Part shown: positions 26,669-35,695 of the stretch, in pieces | Position numbering within the stretch: the first letter of the stretch is position 1 | Layout of the letters: each line of letters begins with the position of its first letter | From: Pseudomonadota bacterium | Lineage (GTDB): Bacteria > Pseudomonadota > Gammaproteobacteria > Steroidobacterales > Steroidobacteraceae | DNA length: 58,912 nucleotides | Reading direction: 5' to 3' | NCBI GenBank assembly: GCA_021792755.1 | Contig: JAJYUA010000026.1 | Span: 1 to 58,912 of the forward strand | The notes under the pieces: generated by a model | What the model was told of the DNA's origin: nothing | Database searches by the model: none | What the model saw: the letters and a program-made list of their open reading frames with translations, nothing else | Translations under genes and position numbers: made by a program

Positions 26669-28594
26669 ATGCGCCGCGCCCCGCTCATCCTGTCCATCCT
26701 CATCCTGGCGGCCTGCCACCGGCACGCACCGCAGCCGGCTGCCGTGACCGCGATGACGCGCCCCGCCTCCCCCGCGCCGCCGCCGATGGCGGTAACCCTT
26801 GCGCCGCGGATCACCGGCGCGGACTTGCTTCGATTCGACAGGGCGCTCTCTTCCACTGCCTTCGAGGGCCGCAAGCCCGGCACCCGCGGCGAGGTGCTGA
26901 CGACCCATTATCTCATCGAGCAGCTCAAACACATGCACCTCGCCCCCGGCGACCATGGCTCGTGGCTGCAGGCCGTGCCGATGGTCTCGACGCGGCTGCT
27001 GAATACCGGCTCACCCCTGCAGATCAGTCTGCCCCACGGCATTCAGCTCTTCGCTTACGGCACCGACATGTTGGCCGGCACGCAGCGGGCCAAGCCGCTG
27101 GTCATCCTGAAGGACTCCCCCATCGTCTTCCTGGGCTACGGCATCGATGCGCCGCGGTGGCGGTGGAACGATTACCGGGACATCAACATCAAGGGCAAGA
27201 CGGTGATCGTGCTCAGCGGCGATCCCGGCGACGCCACCGCCGATCCGCGGCTGTTCAACGGCCGCGCGGCGAGCCGCTACGGACGGCGGCTGTACAAGTA
27301 CGAGCAAGCCGCGCGCATGGGCGCCGCGGCCTGCTTCGTCATTCACTCCACCGTGGCCTCGGGGGTTCCATGGACGGCCGTGCGCAACGCCGGCACCGGC
27401 GTGCAGCAGGCCCTGCCGGCGAGCGCGGCCCCAGGCCCTCGCCTCGCCGTGGCGGGATGGCTGACCCATCGGGCCGCCGTGCGCCTGTTCCGCGCCGCCG
27501 GAGTCAGTCTGAGCACTCTGGCGGCCGAGGCGGCCCATCGCCGCTTCCAGCCCGTCGCGCTCGCTGCCGCAGCCTCGATCACCCTGCGCAGCTCGATCCG
27601 ATACAGCTGGTCCGACAACGTGCTCGCGCTGCTCGCGGGCAGCCGGCACCCCGATCAGGTGGTGGTCTACAGCGCCCACTGGGACGGCTTGGGGCGGATG
27701 CGCAATCGGCGCGGCCGCACGCAGATCTTCCCCGGCGCGATCGACAACGCCGTCGGCGTGGCCGCCCTGCTCGAGATCGCCGACACCTTCGCGCACCGCG
27801 AGCGCCCCCGGCGCAGCGTTCTGTTCCTCATGCCGACGCTGGAGCAAGCCGGTCAGGCAGGCTCGCGCTACTACGTCGAGCATCCCGTCTTCCCGCTGGC
27901 GCAGACCGTCGCCGACATCAACATCGATGACTGGCCCATCCTCGGGCGGGCGCGCGACATGACGGTCTTCGGCGCCGGCCAGTCCCAGCTCGGGGATGAC
28001 CTGCGGGGAATGCTGGCGCTGCAGGGCCGAACGCCCTCGCCCGAGGCCGCGCCACAGGCCGGCCTGTACTATCGCTCCGATCAGTACAGCTTCGCCCGGG
28101 CGGGAGTGCCGGCGCTGCTCGCCGGTCCGGGCCTCGACCTGATCGACGGCGGCCGCGCCGCCGGCGAGGCCGCTTTGCGCAGCTATCTCCTGCGCCGCTA
28201 CCACACGCCCCATGACGTGTTCGATCCCCACTGGCACCTCGGCGGCACTCTGGAGGACATCCAGACGCTCTACCTGCTGGGCCGGAAGCTCGCCAACGGC
28301 GCGCAGTGGCCCGCCTGGTCTGCGGACAGCCCCCATCGGCCGCTGCGCGAGGCGATGAGGGCCCGAGCGATTCACGAATCACGACGCCGTGCCGGCGCCC
28401 CGGCTGCCAACAGCGGCTCTTCGCGCAGGGTTGCCCCGGGCACCGGCGCTCGCGGGAGCGCGCCTCACGGGCCGGAGCGCGAAAAACCCACCTCCACCAC
28501 CTTCTCCCACGCGAGCGGCACGACCTCGCGCACGGTGAGCCGCAACTCACCTTCGGTCGCCTCGCACCGCTCGGCGCATACCGCCGCGACATAG
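26669..28594 (+). CDS. M28-family peptidase-like lipoprotein
   Basis: The product has 641 residues. It has a lipoprotein signal (RRAPLILSILILAAC, Cys 16) and a PA-type insert (about 150-310), then an M28 peptidase domain. Metal-ligand positions can be placed: VVYSAHWDGLG (His/Asp), FPGAIDNAVGVAAL (bridging Asp), DINIDDWPILG (Asp) and YHTPHDVFD (His). The usual Glu-Glu pair reads TLEQAGQAGS here, so the general-base Glu is kept but the second Glu, a metal ligand, is Gln. Activity is therefore uncertain. The last 70 residues are low-complexity and overlap the convergent phosphopantetheinyl transferase gene by 130 bases, so the native stop may have been lost. Confidence 0.82.
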   Translation: MRRAPLILSILILAACHRHAPQPAAVTAMTRPASPAPPPMAVTLAPRITGADLLRFDRALSSTAFEGRKPGTRGEVLTTHYLIEQLKHMHLAPGDHGSWLQAVPMVSTRLLNTGSPLQISLPHGIQLFAYGTDMLAGTQRAKPLVILKDSPIVFLGYGIDAPRWRWNDYRDINIKGKTVIVLSGDPGDATADPRLFNGRAASRYGRRLYKYEQAARMGAAACFVIHSTVASGVPWTAVRNAGTGVQQALPASAAPGPRLAVAGWLTHRAAVRLFRAAGVSLSTLAAEAAHRRFQPVALAAAASITLRSSIRYSWSDNVLALLAGSRHPDQVVVYSAHWDGLGRMRNRRGRTQIFPGAIDNAVGVAALLEIADTFAHRERPRRSVLFLMPTLEQAGQAGSRYYVEHPVFPLAQTVADINIDDWPILGRARDMTVFGAGQSQLGDDLRGMLALQGRTPSPEAAPQAGLYYRSDQYSFARAGVPALLAGPGLDLIDGGRAAGEAALRSYLLRRYHTPHDVFDPHWHLGGTLEDIQTLYLLGRKLANGAQWPAWSADSPHRPLREAMRARAIHESRRRAGAPAANSGSSRRVAPGTGARGSAPHGPEREKPTSTTFSHASGTTSRTVSRNSPSVASHRSAHTAAT

Positions 28595-29280
28595 TCCGTG
28601 CGCGGCGTGAACTGCCAGAACCGCCACCGCTGCGGCGAGTCGGCAAGCCGGCGCTCGCAGGACAGCCGCAGGCCGCGCTCGCCGACGAAGTCGAACGCGA
28701 CCGCATCGAGCGGCAGCTTCAGGCCCACCCCCCTTGCCTTGAGGTACGACTCCTTCAGCGTCCAGAGCTCGAAGAACCGCCGCCGCCGCCGCGCCTCGGG
28801 CAGCTCGAGCAGCGCCTCGCGCTCGCTCGGGGCAAAATAATGGTGCAGGCGATCCGTGTCGGTATTGCGCGTGATGCCCTCGACATCGACGCCGAGCGCG
28901 CGGCCGGTGCCGACGCCGAGCACGACCAGCCCGCCGGAGTGCGAAAGGTTGAACTCGATGCCCGGCCCGGGGGGCGGGTTTGCGATCCGCGGGCGTCCGT
29001 TGACATCGGCGCAAAACGCCCACTCCCGCGGGGCGAGCGCCGCGTAGCGCGACAGCACGGTGCGCACGAGCGCACGCGCCACCAGGGCGCGCCGCCGGTC
29101 CCCGGCGAAGTGCAAGCGCTCCATGCGCACCAGCTCCTGCGCCCCGAGCAGCGGGCGATAGCGGGGCAGGAGGCCCGCCTGCGCGATGTCATCGATGCAT
29201 GCGCACCACAGGTCGATGCGGCCGGGGTCGAGGTCCACGCTCAGGCGCCGGCGCGCGCATCCTGCGCCCTGCCTTTCCAT
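28465..29280 (-). CDS. 4'-phosphopantetheinyl transferase (Sfp type)
   Basis: The product has 271 residues. The family motifs are clear: GIEFNLSHSGGLVVLGVG, ALGVDVEGI with the Mg-binding Asp and Glu, and FFELWTLKESYLKARG with the catalytic Lys-Glu. It transfers phosphopantetheine from CoA to acyl or peptidyl carrier proteins in the cytoplasm. The ATG at 29280 lies inside the end of hpnB (overlap of 40 bases), so the two genes are co-transcribed. The family is common near lipid or polyketide genes; no carrier-protein gene is seen in the window. At 271 residues it is slightly longer than Sfp (224). Confidence 0.9.
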   Translation of the reverse strand: MERQGAGCARRRLSVDLDPGRIDLWCACIDDIAQAGLLPRYRPLLGAQELVRMERLHFAGDRRRALVARALVRTVLSRYAALAPREWAFCADVNGRPRIANPPPGPGIEFNLSHSGGLVVLGVGTGRALGVDVEGITRNTDTDRLHHYFAPSEREALLELPEARRRRRFFELWTLKESYLKARGVGLKLPLDAVAFDFVGERGLRLSCERRLADSPQRWRFWQFTPRTDYVAAVCAERCEATEGELRLTVREVVPLAWEKVVEVGFSRSGP

Positions 29281-30389
29281 TGCCCGCCCCTGCCCAGGGC
29301 GTAGCGCACCGCCGAGTGCAGCGTGGCGCCGGCATAAAACAGCGCAACCGCCGGCAGCAGCAGCGCATAGAGGGGCGCAATCCGATAAAAGCGCACCATC
29401 GGCAGGTAGCACAGGGTCATCAACACCCAGGCGGCGGCGGCGCAGGCCGCGAGCGCCGGCTGCCCCGACCACGCGAGCAGCGGCGGGGCGACATACGTGA
29501 CCAACAGCCCGAGCAGCGCCGCCGCCAGGCGCCACCAGGAATGGCGCAGCTGATTGAACGCCGTGCGCGAGATCATGGCGCCGATCTCACCGAAGGAGCC
29601 GTAGACACGCAGGCTGCGCGCCGTGCGCGTCAGGCCGAGCCAGAGCGAGCCGCCGCTGCCCTTGACGGCCGCGGCCAGCGCGCAGTCGTCGATGATCCGG
29701 CCGCGGATCGCGGCAAGCCCGCCGGCACGCTCGAGCGCCGCCGGACGGATCAGGATGCAGCCGCCGGCGGCGCCCGCCACGCCCGAGCGCGGCGAGGCGA
29801 TCCATCGAGGCGGGTAGAGCTTGAAGAAGAAAAACACGAAGGCCGGGATCAGGCAGCGCTCGGCGAAAGTGGCGGTGGACAGCCTCACCATCAACGACGT
29901 CAGATCGAGCCGGTGCGCCTCGGCGAACGCGGCGAGCGCGGCGAGCGTGCGCCGCTCGTGCTCGATGTCAGCATCGGTGAACAGCAGGTAATCCGGTCGA
30001 AACTGTGTTGCCGCCGCGACGCCTTGCGACATGGCCCAGAGTTTCCCGGTCCATCCCTGTTGCAGTGGCGCACCGGTGAGCACGGTCAACCGCTCGCTCC
30101 CGCCTGCCGCCGCCGCCGCGGCGCGCGCCGCCTCCGCGGTGCCATCCGTGCTGCCGTCGTCGACGACGATGACCCGCAGCGCAACGGGCAGCTGCTGCTC
30201 GAGGAGCGATCGCACCGCCCGGCCGATCGTCGCCGCCTCGTTGCGCGCCGGCACGACGGCGACCACGCGGGCGCGCGTCTCGCGCGAGGGCGGCGCCAGC
30301 TCGCGCGGCAGCCAAAACCGGCCGCGCAACAGCAGAAGATACAGCCAGATGGCCAGCGGCACCGCCGCGAGGATATCGATGAGAATCAC
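29241..30389 (-). CDS. hpnB: Hopene-associated glycosyltransferase HpnB
   Basis: The product has 382 residues. One N-terminal membrane helix is followed by a GT2-type domain: ARVVAVVPARNEAATIGRAV, VIVVDDGSTDGTAEAAR (nucleotide and metal site) and YLLFTDADIEHE. Several helices close the protein (about 280-365). This matches HpnB, found with hopanoid genes; its acceptor is not settled. I chose the GTG at 30389, which starts directly at the membrane helix as in the family; the frame runs on to 30554, and an ATG at 30443 is possible. A TATAAT at 30447-30452 lies in the divergent gap and supports transcription starting here. The phosphopantetheinyl transferase gene follows with overlap. Confidence 0.88.
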   Translation of the reverse strand: MILIDILAAVPLAIWLYLLLLRGRFWLPRELAPPSRETRARVVAVVPARNEAATIGRAVRSLLEQQLPVALRVIVVDDGSTDGTAEAARAAAAAAGGSERLTVLTGAPLQQGWTGKLWAMSQGVAAATQFRPDYLLFTDADIEHERRTLAALAAFAEAHRLDLTSLMVRLSTATFAERCLIPAFVFFFFKLYPPRWIASPRSGVAGAAGGCILIRPAALERAGGLAAIRGRIIDDCALAAAVKGSGGSLWLGLTRTARSLRVYGSFGEIGAMISRTAFNQLRHSWWRLAAALLGLLVTYVAPPLLAWSGQPALAACAAAAWVLMTLCYLPMVRFYRIAPLYALLLPAVALFYAGATLHSAVRYALGRGGQWKGRAQDARAGA

Positions 30390-30589
30390 AGCTTCAATCC
30401 GCAGCGAGTCCTGTGCAGGATCATGCCCCAAACCGCCGCACATCGATATAATCCGTCGATTGCCTGCGTCTCGTCGCATTCGCCCCCTGCCGCGGCGAGC
30501 CGGCAGAGTGCCGCAGCGGCCCGCCCGATCCTCTGCACCCGGAGCCGCGGTCAAACGCCGCGGAGAATGTGCTGACTGCCGAAAGACGC

Positions 30590-31984
30590 ATGATCCAGCT
30601 GTCCAGGAACCCTCGCAAAGCTTGGAGCGATCCCTCGTGCCTGCGTGCAGCCGTGATAGCCGCCGCGGCCGCGTGCCTGGCGAGCTCCGCCCGGGCCGCG
30701 CAGCGCTCGAGCCCGCCCGCCACCGGCCCCGCCTCGCCGAGCCCCCCGGCAGCCCGCAGCGCCGTGCGCGCCACTGCGCGGCGCGTGCACGCCGCGGCCG
30801 AGGCGTCGCAGCCGGCCGCGCACACGTTCAACTGGCTCAATCCGACCACCTGGCCGGTGCTGCCGGTGCCCCTGACCGCCGTCGATCCCTTGAGCGGCAC
30901 CACGCTCGGGGTCATCCCGACCTGGCTGCACACCAATTCGGCCGGCCAGATCACGCGCATCATCGCCCCGGACGTCAACTACAACCCCTACTTCGGCTTC
31001 GGCTGGGACGCCCGCATTTACGAATATCCCTCGCCGAACACACAGTGGTTCCTCACCGGCGGCGCGAACCAGCACGTGCAGAGCGGCTTCGATGGGAAGT
31101 TCGAGACCGGCCGGCTGCGCGACGGCCTGCTCTCCTGGAGCGTCGAGGCCGTCTACGACCGCAACGGCACGCCGCGGTTCTACGGCATCGGCAACAACTC
31201 GCTGCGGATCAATCAGACCGTCTACACCGACCAGCAGATGTGGGTCAACGGCACGGTCGGCTGGAACATCACGCACGCCTGGCAGCTCGCCTACACCTTC
31301 ATCGCGCGCAAGGTGAAGATCGGGGCGAGCCGCCTCATCCATCTGCCCTCGATCACCCAGCGCTTCAAGGACATCCTGGGGCTCGGCACCACGCACGAGC
31401 TGCTCAACCGCGTCTCGATGGTCTACGACACGCGCAACAACATCGTCATCCCGACGCGCGGCGCGTACATCATCGCCTACGGCGGCATCGCCAGCCGCAA
31501 CGTGGACATCGGCGACTCCCTGTTCACCGAGACCGGCGTCGATGCGCGCTTTTACTGGTCGCCGAGCCGCACCCTCACCGTGGCGACGCACTTCGACGTG
31601 CGCTACGAGCCGACGGCCAATCACGTGCCCTTCTGGGGGCTGAGCAGACTCGGCGGCGATGAGGATGTGATCGGCGGCTCGCAGCCGCTGCGCGGCTACG
31701 GCAGCTCGCGCTTCTATGCCCGCAACGCTCTGGTGGCGAACATAGAGCTGCGCAAGACCGTCCTCTCCTTCCATGCGCTCTCGACCCACATCGAGATCCA
31801 GGTGACCCCGTTCTTTGACACCGGCCGGGTCTTCAGCCACGGCTTTCTGCCGCTCTACCATCTGCACAACGTCGTGGGCATCGGCTTTCGCGGCATCGCC
31901 CCGCCCTCGGTCGTCGGCTATGTGGACATCGGCAGGGGCAGCGAAGGCACGGCGGTATTCACCGGGATCGGCTTTCCCTTCTAA
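30590..31984 (+). CDS. Omp85/BamA-type outer-membrane barrel without POTRA domains
   Basis: The product has 464 residues. A signal peptide ends near ASSARAA, followed by an Ala/Pro-rich linker (about 35-80) and a beta-barrel of the bacterial surface antigen (D15/BamA) type. The conserved loop-6-like motif GGSQPLRGYGSSRFYARNA and the final strand ending in GIGFPF are visible. No POTRA repeats precede the barrel, unlike BamA and TamA. Related short proteins are outer-membrane proteins of unknown role. It is divergent from hpnB and convergent with hpnA (stops overlap by four bases). The start could also be the ATG at 30569. A role in hopanoid transfer to the outer membrane is only a guess from position. 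Confidence 0.82.
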   Translation: MIQLSRNPRKAWSDPSCLRAAVIAAAAACLASSARAAQRSSPPATGPASPSPPAARSAVRATARRVHAAAEASQPAAHTFNWLNPTTWPVLPVPLTAVDPLSGTTLGVIPTWLHTNSAGQITRIIAPDVNYNPYFGFGWDARIYEYPSPNTQWFLTGGANQHVQSGFDGKFETGRLRDGLLSWSVEAVYDRNGTPRFYGIGNNSLRINQTVYTDQQMWVNGTVGWNITHAWQLAYTFIARKVKIGASRLIHLPSITQRFKDILGLGTTHELLNRVSMVYDTRNNIVIPTRGAYIIAYGGIASRNVDIGDSLFTETGVDARFYWSPSRTLTVATHFDVRYEPTANHVPFWGLSRLGGDEDVIGGSQPLRGYGSSRFYARNALVANIELRKTVLSFHALSTHIEIQVTPFFDTGRVFSHGFLPLYHLHNVVGIGFRGIAPPSVVGYVDIGRGSEGTAVFTGIGFPF

Positions 31985-32967
31985 CTCAGGTACCCCTCCT
32001 CACGGAACCAGCGCACGGCGTCCTCGAACGCGAGGCGCGCGGGCCTGAAGCGGTAGCCGAGCTCGCCCACGGCCTTGTCGCTCGAGAAGTACATGCGCTT
32101 GCGGGCCATCCGCACGCTGTCGACGCTGATGCGGGTCGGCTTGCCGGTCAGCCTGGCGAGGCATTGCGCCGCGTACGCGATGGGCAGCACCACGCCATGG
32201 GGCAGGCGCAGGCGCGGCGGGGAGCGTCCGGCGAGCGCCGTCACCTCGAGCAGGATGTCCCGCAGCGGCAGATTCTGCCCCCCCAGGATGTAGCGCTCGC
32301 CGACACGGCCGTGGTGAAACGCCAGCAGGTGGCCCGAGGCGACGTCATCGACGTGCACCACATTGAGCCCGGTATCGACATAGGCCGGCGTGCGTCCCAA
32401 CGCCGCATCGAGCACCATCCTGCCGGTCGGCGTGGGCTTGATGTCCCGCGGTCCCACCGGAGCGGCGGGATTGACGATCACCACCGGCACCCCGCCGGCG
32501 GCCGCCTCCAGCGCCTTCTGCTCCGCGAGGAACTTCGAGCGCTTGTAGTGGCCGACCATGTCCGCAAGGCTCACCGGGGTCGTCTCGGTGCCGGGGCCGC
32601 CCTCGGCCGGCAGGCCAATGGTCGCGACACTGCTGGTGTATACGATACGTTGCACCCCGCCCCGGTGAGCCGCTTCGAGCAGCTTCTGCGTTCCCTCGAC
32701 ATTGGCCCGATACATCTGCTCGGGGTCGGGAACCCACAGCCGGTAGTCGGCGGCGGCGTGAAAAACCGCATCGCAGCGCTCGACCGCCCGCTCGAGGGAT
32801 GGCGCATCGGTGAGATCCCCGGGCACCGTCTCGACCGTCAGGGCGCGCAGGTTGCGCCGGTCGGAGCCGGCGCGCACCAGCACGCGGACCTGCCAGCCCG
32901 CCGCACACAGCGTTCTCGCCAGCGCCGCGCCGACGAAGCCCGTGGCTCCCGTCACCAACGCTCTCAC
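31981..32967 (-). CDS. hpnA: Hopanoid-associated sugar epimerase HpnA
   Basis: The product has 328 residues, an extended short-chain dehydrogenase. The NAD site is VRALVTGATGFVGAALA, the catalytic Tyr/Lys motif is in MVGHYKRSKFLAEQ, and DYRLWVPDPEQMYRANVEGT is a stretch I know from HpnA proteins. It acts in the cytoplasm on a sugar or hopanoid intermediate; the reaction is not established. The GTG start at 32967 overlaps the hpnG stop (GTGA), showing coupling. It is the last gene of the idi-hpnH-ispA-sqs-shc-hpnG-hpnA chain. Confidence 0.92.
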   Translation of the reverse strand: MRALVTGATGFVGAALARTLCAAGWQVRVLVRAGSDRRNLRALTVETVPGDLTDAPSLERAVERCDAVFHAAADYRLWVPDPEQMYRANVEGTQKLLEAAHRGGVQRIVYTSSVATIGLPAEGGPGTETTPVSLADMVGHYKRSKFLAEQKALEAAAGGVPVVIVNPAAPVGPRDIKPTPTGRMVLDAALGRTPAYVDTGLNVVHVDDVASGHLLAFHHGRVGERYILGGQNLPLRDILLEVTALAGRSPPRLRLPHGVVLPIAYAAQCLARLTGKPTRISVDSVRMARKRMYFSSDKAVGELGYRFRPARLAFEDAVRWFREEGYLS

Positions 32968-33704
32968 CTCGCCCCCCACTGCGCCCCGGTCAGCGCCCGC
33001 AGCGCCGGCAATCCCGGCTCGCCGATCGAGGAAAGCACGGCGCACGCCGCCTGGAATCGCCTCGCCAGGCGAATCAGCGCGCCGATCTCCCGGGGCGCGA
33101 GCGCCAGCCCGGCCAACAGCTTCAACAGGGACGGGCGCCTGCCGCCGCTTGCGCCCAGCACCGCCCGCGGCAGATCCTCGCCGGCGCTATCGACGATGAC
33201 CCTGACGGCGATGAAGGGCAGGCCGGCGGCGGCGGCGGTGCGGGCGATGGCCGCGCTCTCCATGTCAACCGCCACGCTGTGCGTTTCCCGCCAGGCGATG
33301 GCCTTGTCGAGCCGCGAGCCGAGCGCCTGGCGGGTGCTGAGGAGCCGTCCCGAGCAAACGCGCTCGCCCGGCAGCGCCCGCTCGAGCGCCTGCCGCCAGT
33401 GCCGGTCGGCCGGCACGGGCGCGCCCTCGAGCGAGACGACTTCCTCCGGCAGCACGATCGCCCCGCAGCCGAGCGCCGGGTCGAGCGCGCCGGCGGTGCC
33501 GACGCTCGCGAGCGCGGTCGCGCCCGCGGCCATCAGCGCCCCGGTCCCCTCGAGCGCCGCCTCCCAGCCCATTCCGCTCACTGCAAGCAGCGCCTCGCCC
33601 AGCCGGTGAATGCGGGTGTGGCCGATCTCGGCCGCACTCGCCATCCCGGGGGCGAGGGCGCGGGCCTCGCGCGAGAGCGCCGTGACGATGCCGACCCGAC
33701 TCAA
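32964..33704 (-). CDS. hpnG: Adenosylhopane nucleosidase/phosphorylase HpnG
   Basis: The product has 246 residues and belongs to the MTA/SAH nucleosidase-like family. Motifs include VGIVTALSREARALAPG, LLAVSGMGWEAALEGTGAL, LASVGTAGALDPALGCGAIV and SVAVDMESAAIARTAAAAGL with the catalytic Met-Glu-Ser. HpnG releases adenine from adenosylhopane to give (phospho)ribosylhopane, the step after HpnH. The likely start is TTG at 33704, which overlaps the shc stop (TTGA); no ATG or GTG stands at this place and the family N-terminus begins exactly here. Confidence 0.9.
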   Translation of the reverse strand: MSRVGIVTALSREARALAPGMASAAEIGHTRIHRLGEALLAVSGMGWEAALEGTGALMAAGATALASVGTAGALDPALGCGAIVLPEEVVSLEGAPVPADRHWRQALERALPGERVCSGRLLSTRQALGSRLDKAIAWRETHSVAVDMESAAIARTAAAAGLPFIAVRVIVDSAGEDLPRAVLGASGGRRPSLLKLLAGLALAPREIGALIRLARRFQAACAVLSSIGEPGLPALRALTGAQWGAR

Positions 33705-35695
33705 AGGGTGCCGGGCCCGGCCCGCCGGCCCGTCCGGCGACGATAAGCCGCCAGCGCCCAGAGCGGGAAGAACGCACTGTAGCCGTGGTACTTCAGGTAA
33801 AACACCCGCGGAAAGCCGGGCGCGGTGAAGGTGGGGTGCCGCCACAGGCCCTCCTCCTGAGTGCGCAGCAGGTACGCGACGCCGCGCCTGACGGCATCGG
33901 AGCCGGCCTCCGCGGCGCTCATCAGCCCGAGCAGCGCCCAGGCGGTCTGATACGGCGTGCTGACGAAACGAGGATCCTCGTATCGCTCGAGGTCGTAGCT
34001 GTCGTTGCTTTCCCCCCAGCCGCCGTCCTCGTTCTGGCGCGAGAGCAGCCAGGCGACCGCCCGGCCCACCGCCGCATCGGCGGCGGCGACGCCGGCCGCC
34101 TCGAGGGCCACGAGCACCGACCAGGTGCCGTAGATGTAGTTGGTCCCCCAGCGTCCGAACCACGAGCCGTCCGCCTCCTGCTCGGCCCTGAGGTAGGCGA
34201 GCGCGCGCTCGATGACGGGCCGGTCCTGCGGCCGGCCGGCATACGAGAGCACCGTCACCACCCGCGCGGTGACATCGGCGGTGGGCGGATCAAGCAGAGC
34301 GCCGTGATCGGCGAAGGGAATCAGGTTGAGGTTGTAATGCGTGTTATCGACATCGAAGGCCGCGAAGCCGCCGTTGCTGCTCTGCATGCCCGCAAGCCAC
34401 TCGAGCGAGCGCTCGACGGCCTCCGAGTAGCGGCGCGGCGCCGGCTCGCGGACCTCGGCCTGGTGCATGGCCCAGGCGACCACCGCGGTATCGTCGAGGT
34501 CCGGATAATGCGCGTTGCGGAACTGGAACGGCCAGCCGCCGGCCCGCAGGCGCGGCCGGCGAATCCGCCAGTCGCCGATGTCCTCGAGCACCTGTCGGGG
34601 CCGCAGCCAGTCCAGGCCCCGCAATGCCGCCGCGCGCGCCTGCGGATCGCCGGTCTCCTGCAGCGTCAGGCAGGCGAGTCCCGTGTCCCACACCGGCGAG
34701 ACACACGGCTGACAGTAGGCCCGATCGCCCTGAACGACCAGCAGCTTCTCCAGCGCGCGCTTGGCGGTCAGCCGGCGCGGATCGTCCGCCGGGTAGCCGA
34801 GCAGCACCATCATCTCGAGCGCATTCACCATCGCCGGGAAGATCGCCCCGAGGCCGTCCTCGCCGTTCAGACGCTCGAGCGTCCACTGCTCGGCGCGGCG
34901 CGTGGCGCGCGCTCGTATGCCCGCCGGAATGAGCGGATCGATCAGCCGGCCCAGCCGATCGAGCGCGAAGAACACCCGCGCGAGCCACCTGCCCCGGCGC
35001 GGCAGGCGAAAGTAATGCCGCTCCTGCTCCGCGGGCGTCGTGAACAGCTCGGCGATGTGCACATTGCGCGGGTTGCGCGCCACGGGCTTGCGCGTACACA
35101 ACACGAACAGCGGCACCATCACCGTGCGCGACCAGTACGAGACCTTGTCGAGGTGGAACGGAAACCACTTCGGCAGCAGCATGATCTCCACCGGGATGTA
35201 GGGCACGGCGCGCCAAGGCACCTCGCCGAACAGCGCGAGCGCAATCCGGGTGAACACGTTGGCGTGCGCCGCGCCGCCGCGCGAGAGCACCGCCTCGCGG
35301 GCGCGGCGCATGTGCGCAGCCTCCGGGTCGTCGCCGGCGAGCTTCAGGGCGAAGTAGGCCTTGACGGTGCAGGACAGATCGAGCTGCCCGCCGGCGTAAA
35401 GCGGCCAGCCCCCGTGCGCGGCCTGGTGCGCGCGCAGGTACACCGCGATCTTGCGCTCGAGCTCCGCGTCGATCTCATCCAGATAATGCATCATCAGGAT
35501 GTATTCGGCCGGGATGGTGCAGTCGGCCTCGAGCTCGAACAGCCAGTGACCGTCGCGCTGCTGCAGCCGGATGAGCGCATCGCGCGCCTCGCGGATCGAG
35601 CGGGCGAGGTCGGGAATGTACCCGGGCGCCTGCGGCGCGCAGGAGGATGTCTGGAAGAGCGCCTCGGCGGTTTCCGTCTGCACGTTCTCGCTCAA
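33701..35695 (-). CDS. shc: Squalene-hopene cyclase
   Basis: The product has 664 residues, typical for this family. It cyclises squalene to hopene at the membrane. The catalytic acid motif DLDD is at residues 399-402 (DLDDTAVVAW). QW repeats are visible, such as QQRDGHWLFELEADCTIP, NGGFAAFDVDN, EADGSWFGRWGTNYIYG and NEDGGWGESNDSYD. The likely start is TTG at 35695, overlapping the squalene synthase stop (TTGA) with GGGAGG upstream. The upstream-extended frame to 35977 is not SHC-like. The gene follows squalene synthase and precedes hpnG, so substrate supply and use are encoded together. Confidence 0.96.
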   Translation of the reverse strand: MSENVQTETAEALFQTSSCAPQAPGYIPDLARSIREARDALIRLQQRDGHWLFELEADCTIPAEYILMMHYLDEIDAELERKIAVYLRAHQAAHGGWPLYAGGQLDLSCTVKAYFALKLAGDDPEAAHMRRAREAVLSRGGAAHANVFTRIALALFGEVPWRAVPYIPVEIMLLPKWFPFHLDKVSYWSRTVMVPLFVLCTRKPVARNPRNVHIAELFTTPAEQERHYFRLPRRGRWLARVFFALDRLGRLIDPLIPAGIRARATRRAEQWTLERLNGEDGLGAIFPAMVNALEMMVLLGYPADDPRRLTAKRALEKLLVVQGDRAYCQPCVSPVWDTGLACLTLQETGDPQARAAALRGLDWLRPRQVLEDIGDWRIRRPRLRAGGWPFQFRNAHYPDLDDTAVVAWAMHQAEVREPAPRRYSEAVERSLEWLAGMQSSNGGFAAFDVDNTHYNLNLIPFADHGALLDPPTADVTARVVTVLSYAGRPQDRPVIERALAYLRAEQEADGSWFGRWGTNYIYGTWSVLVALEAAGVAAADAAVGRAVAWLLSRQNEDGGWGESNDSYDLERYEDPRFVSTPYQTAWALLGLMSAAEAGSDAVRRGVAYLLRTQEEGLWRHPTFTAPGFPRVFYLKYHGYSAFFPLWALAAYRRRTGRRAGPGTL

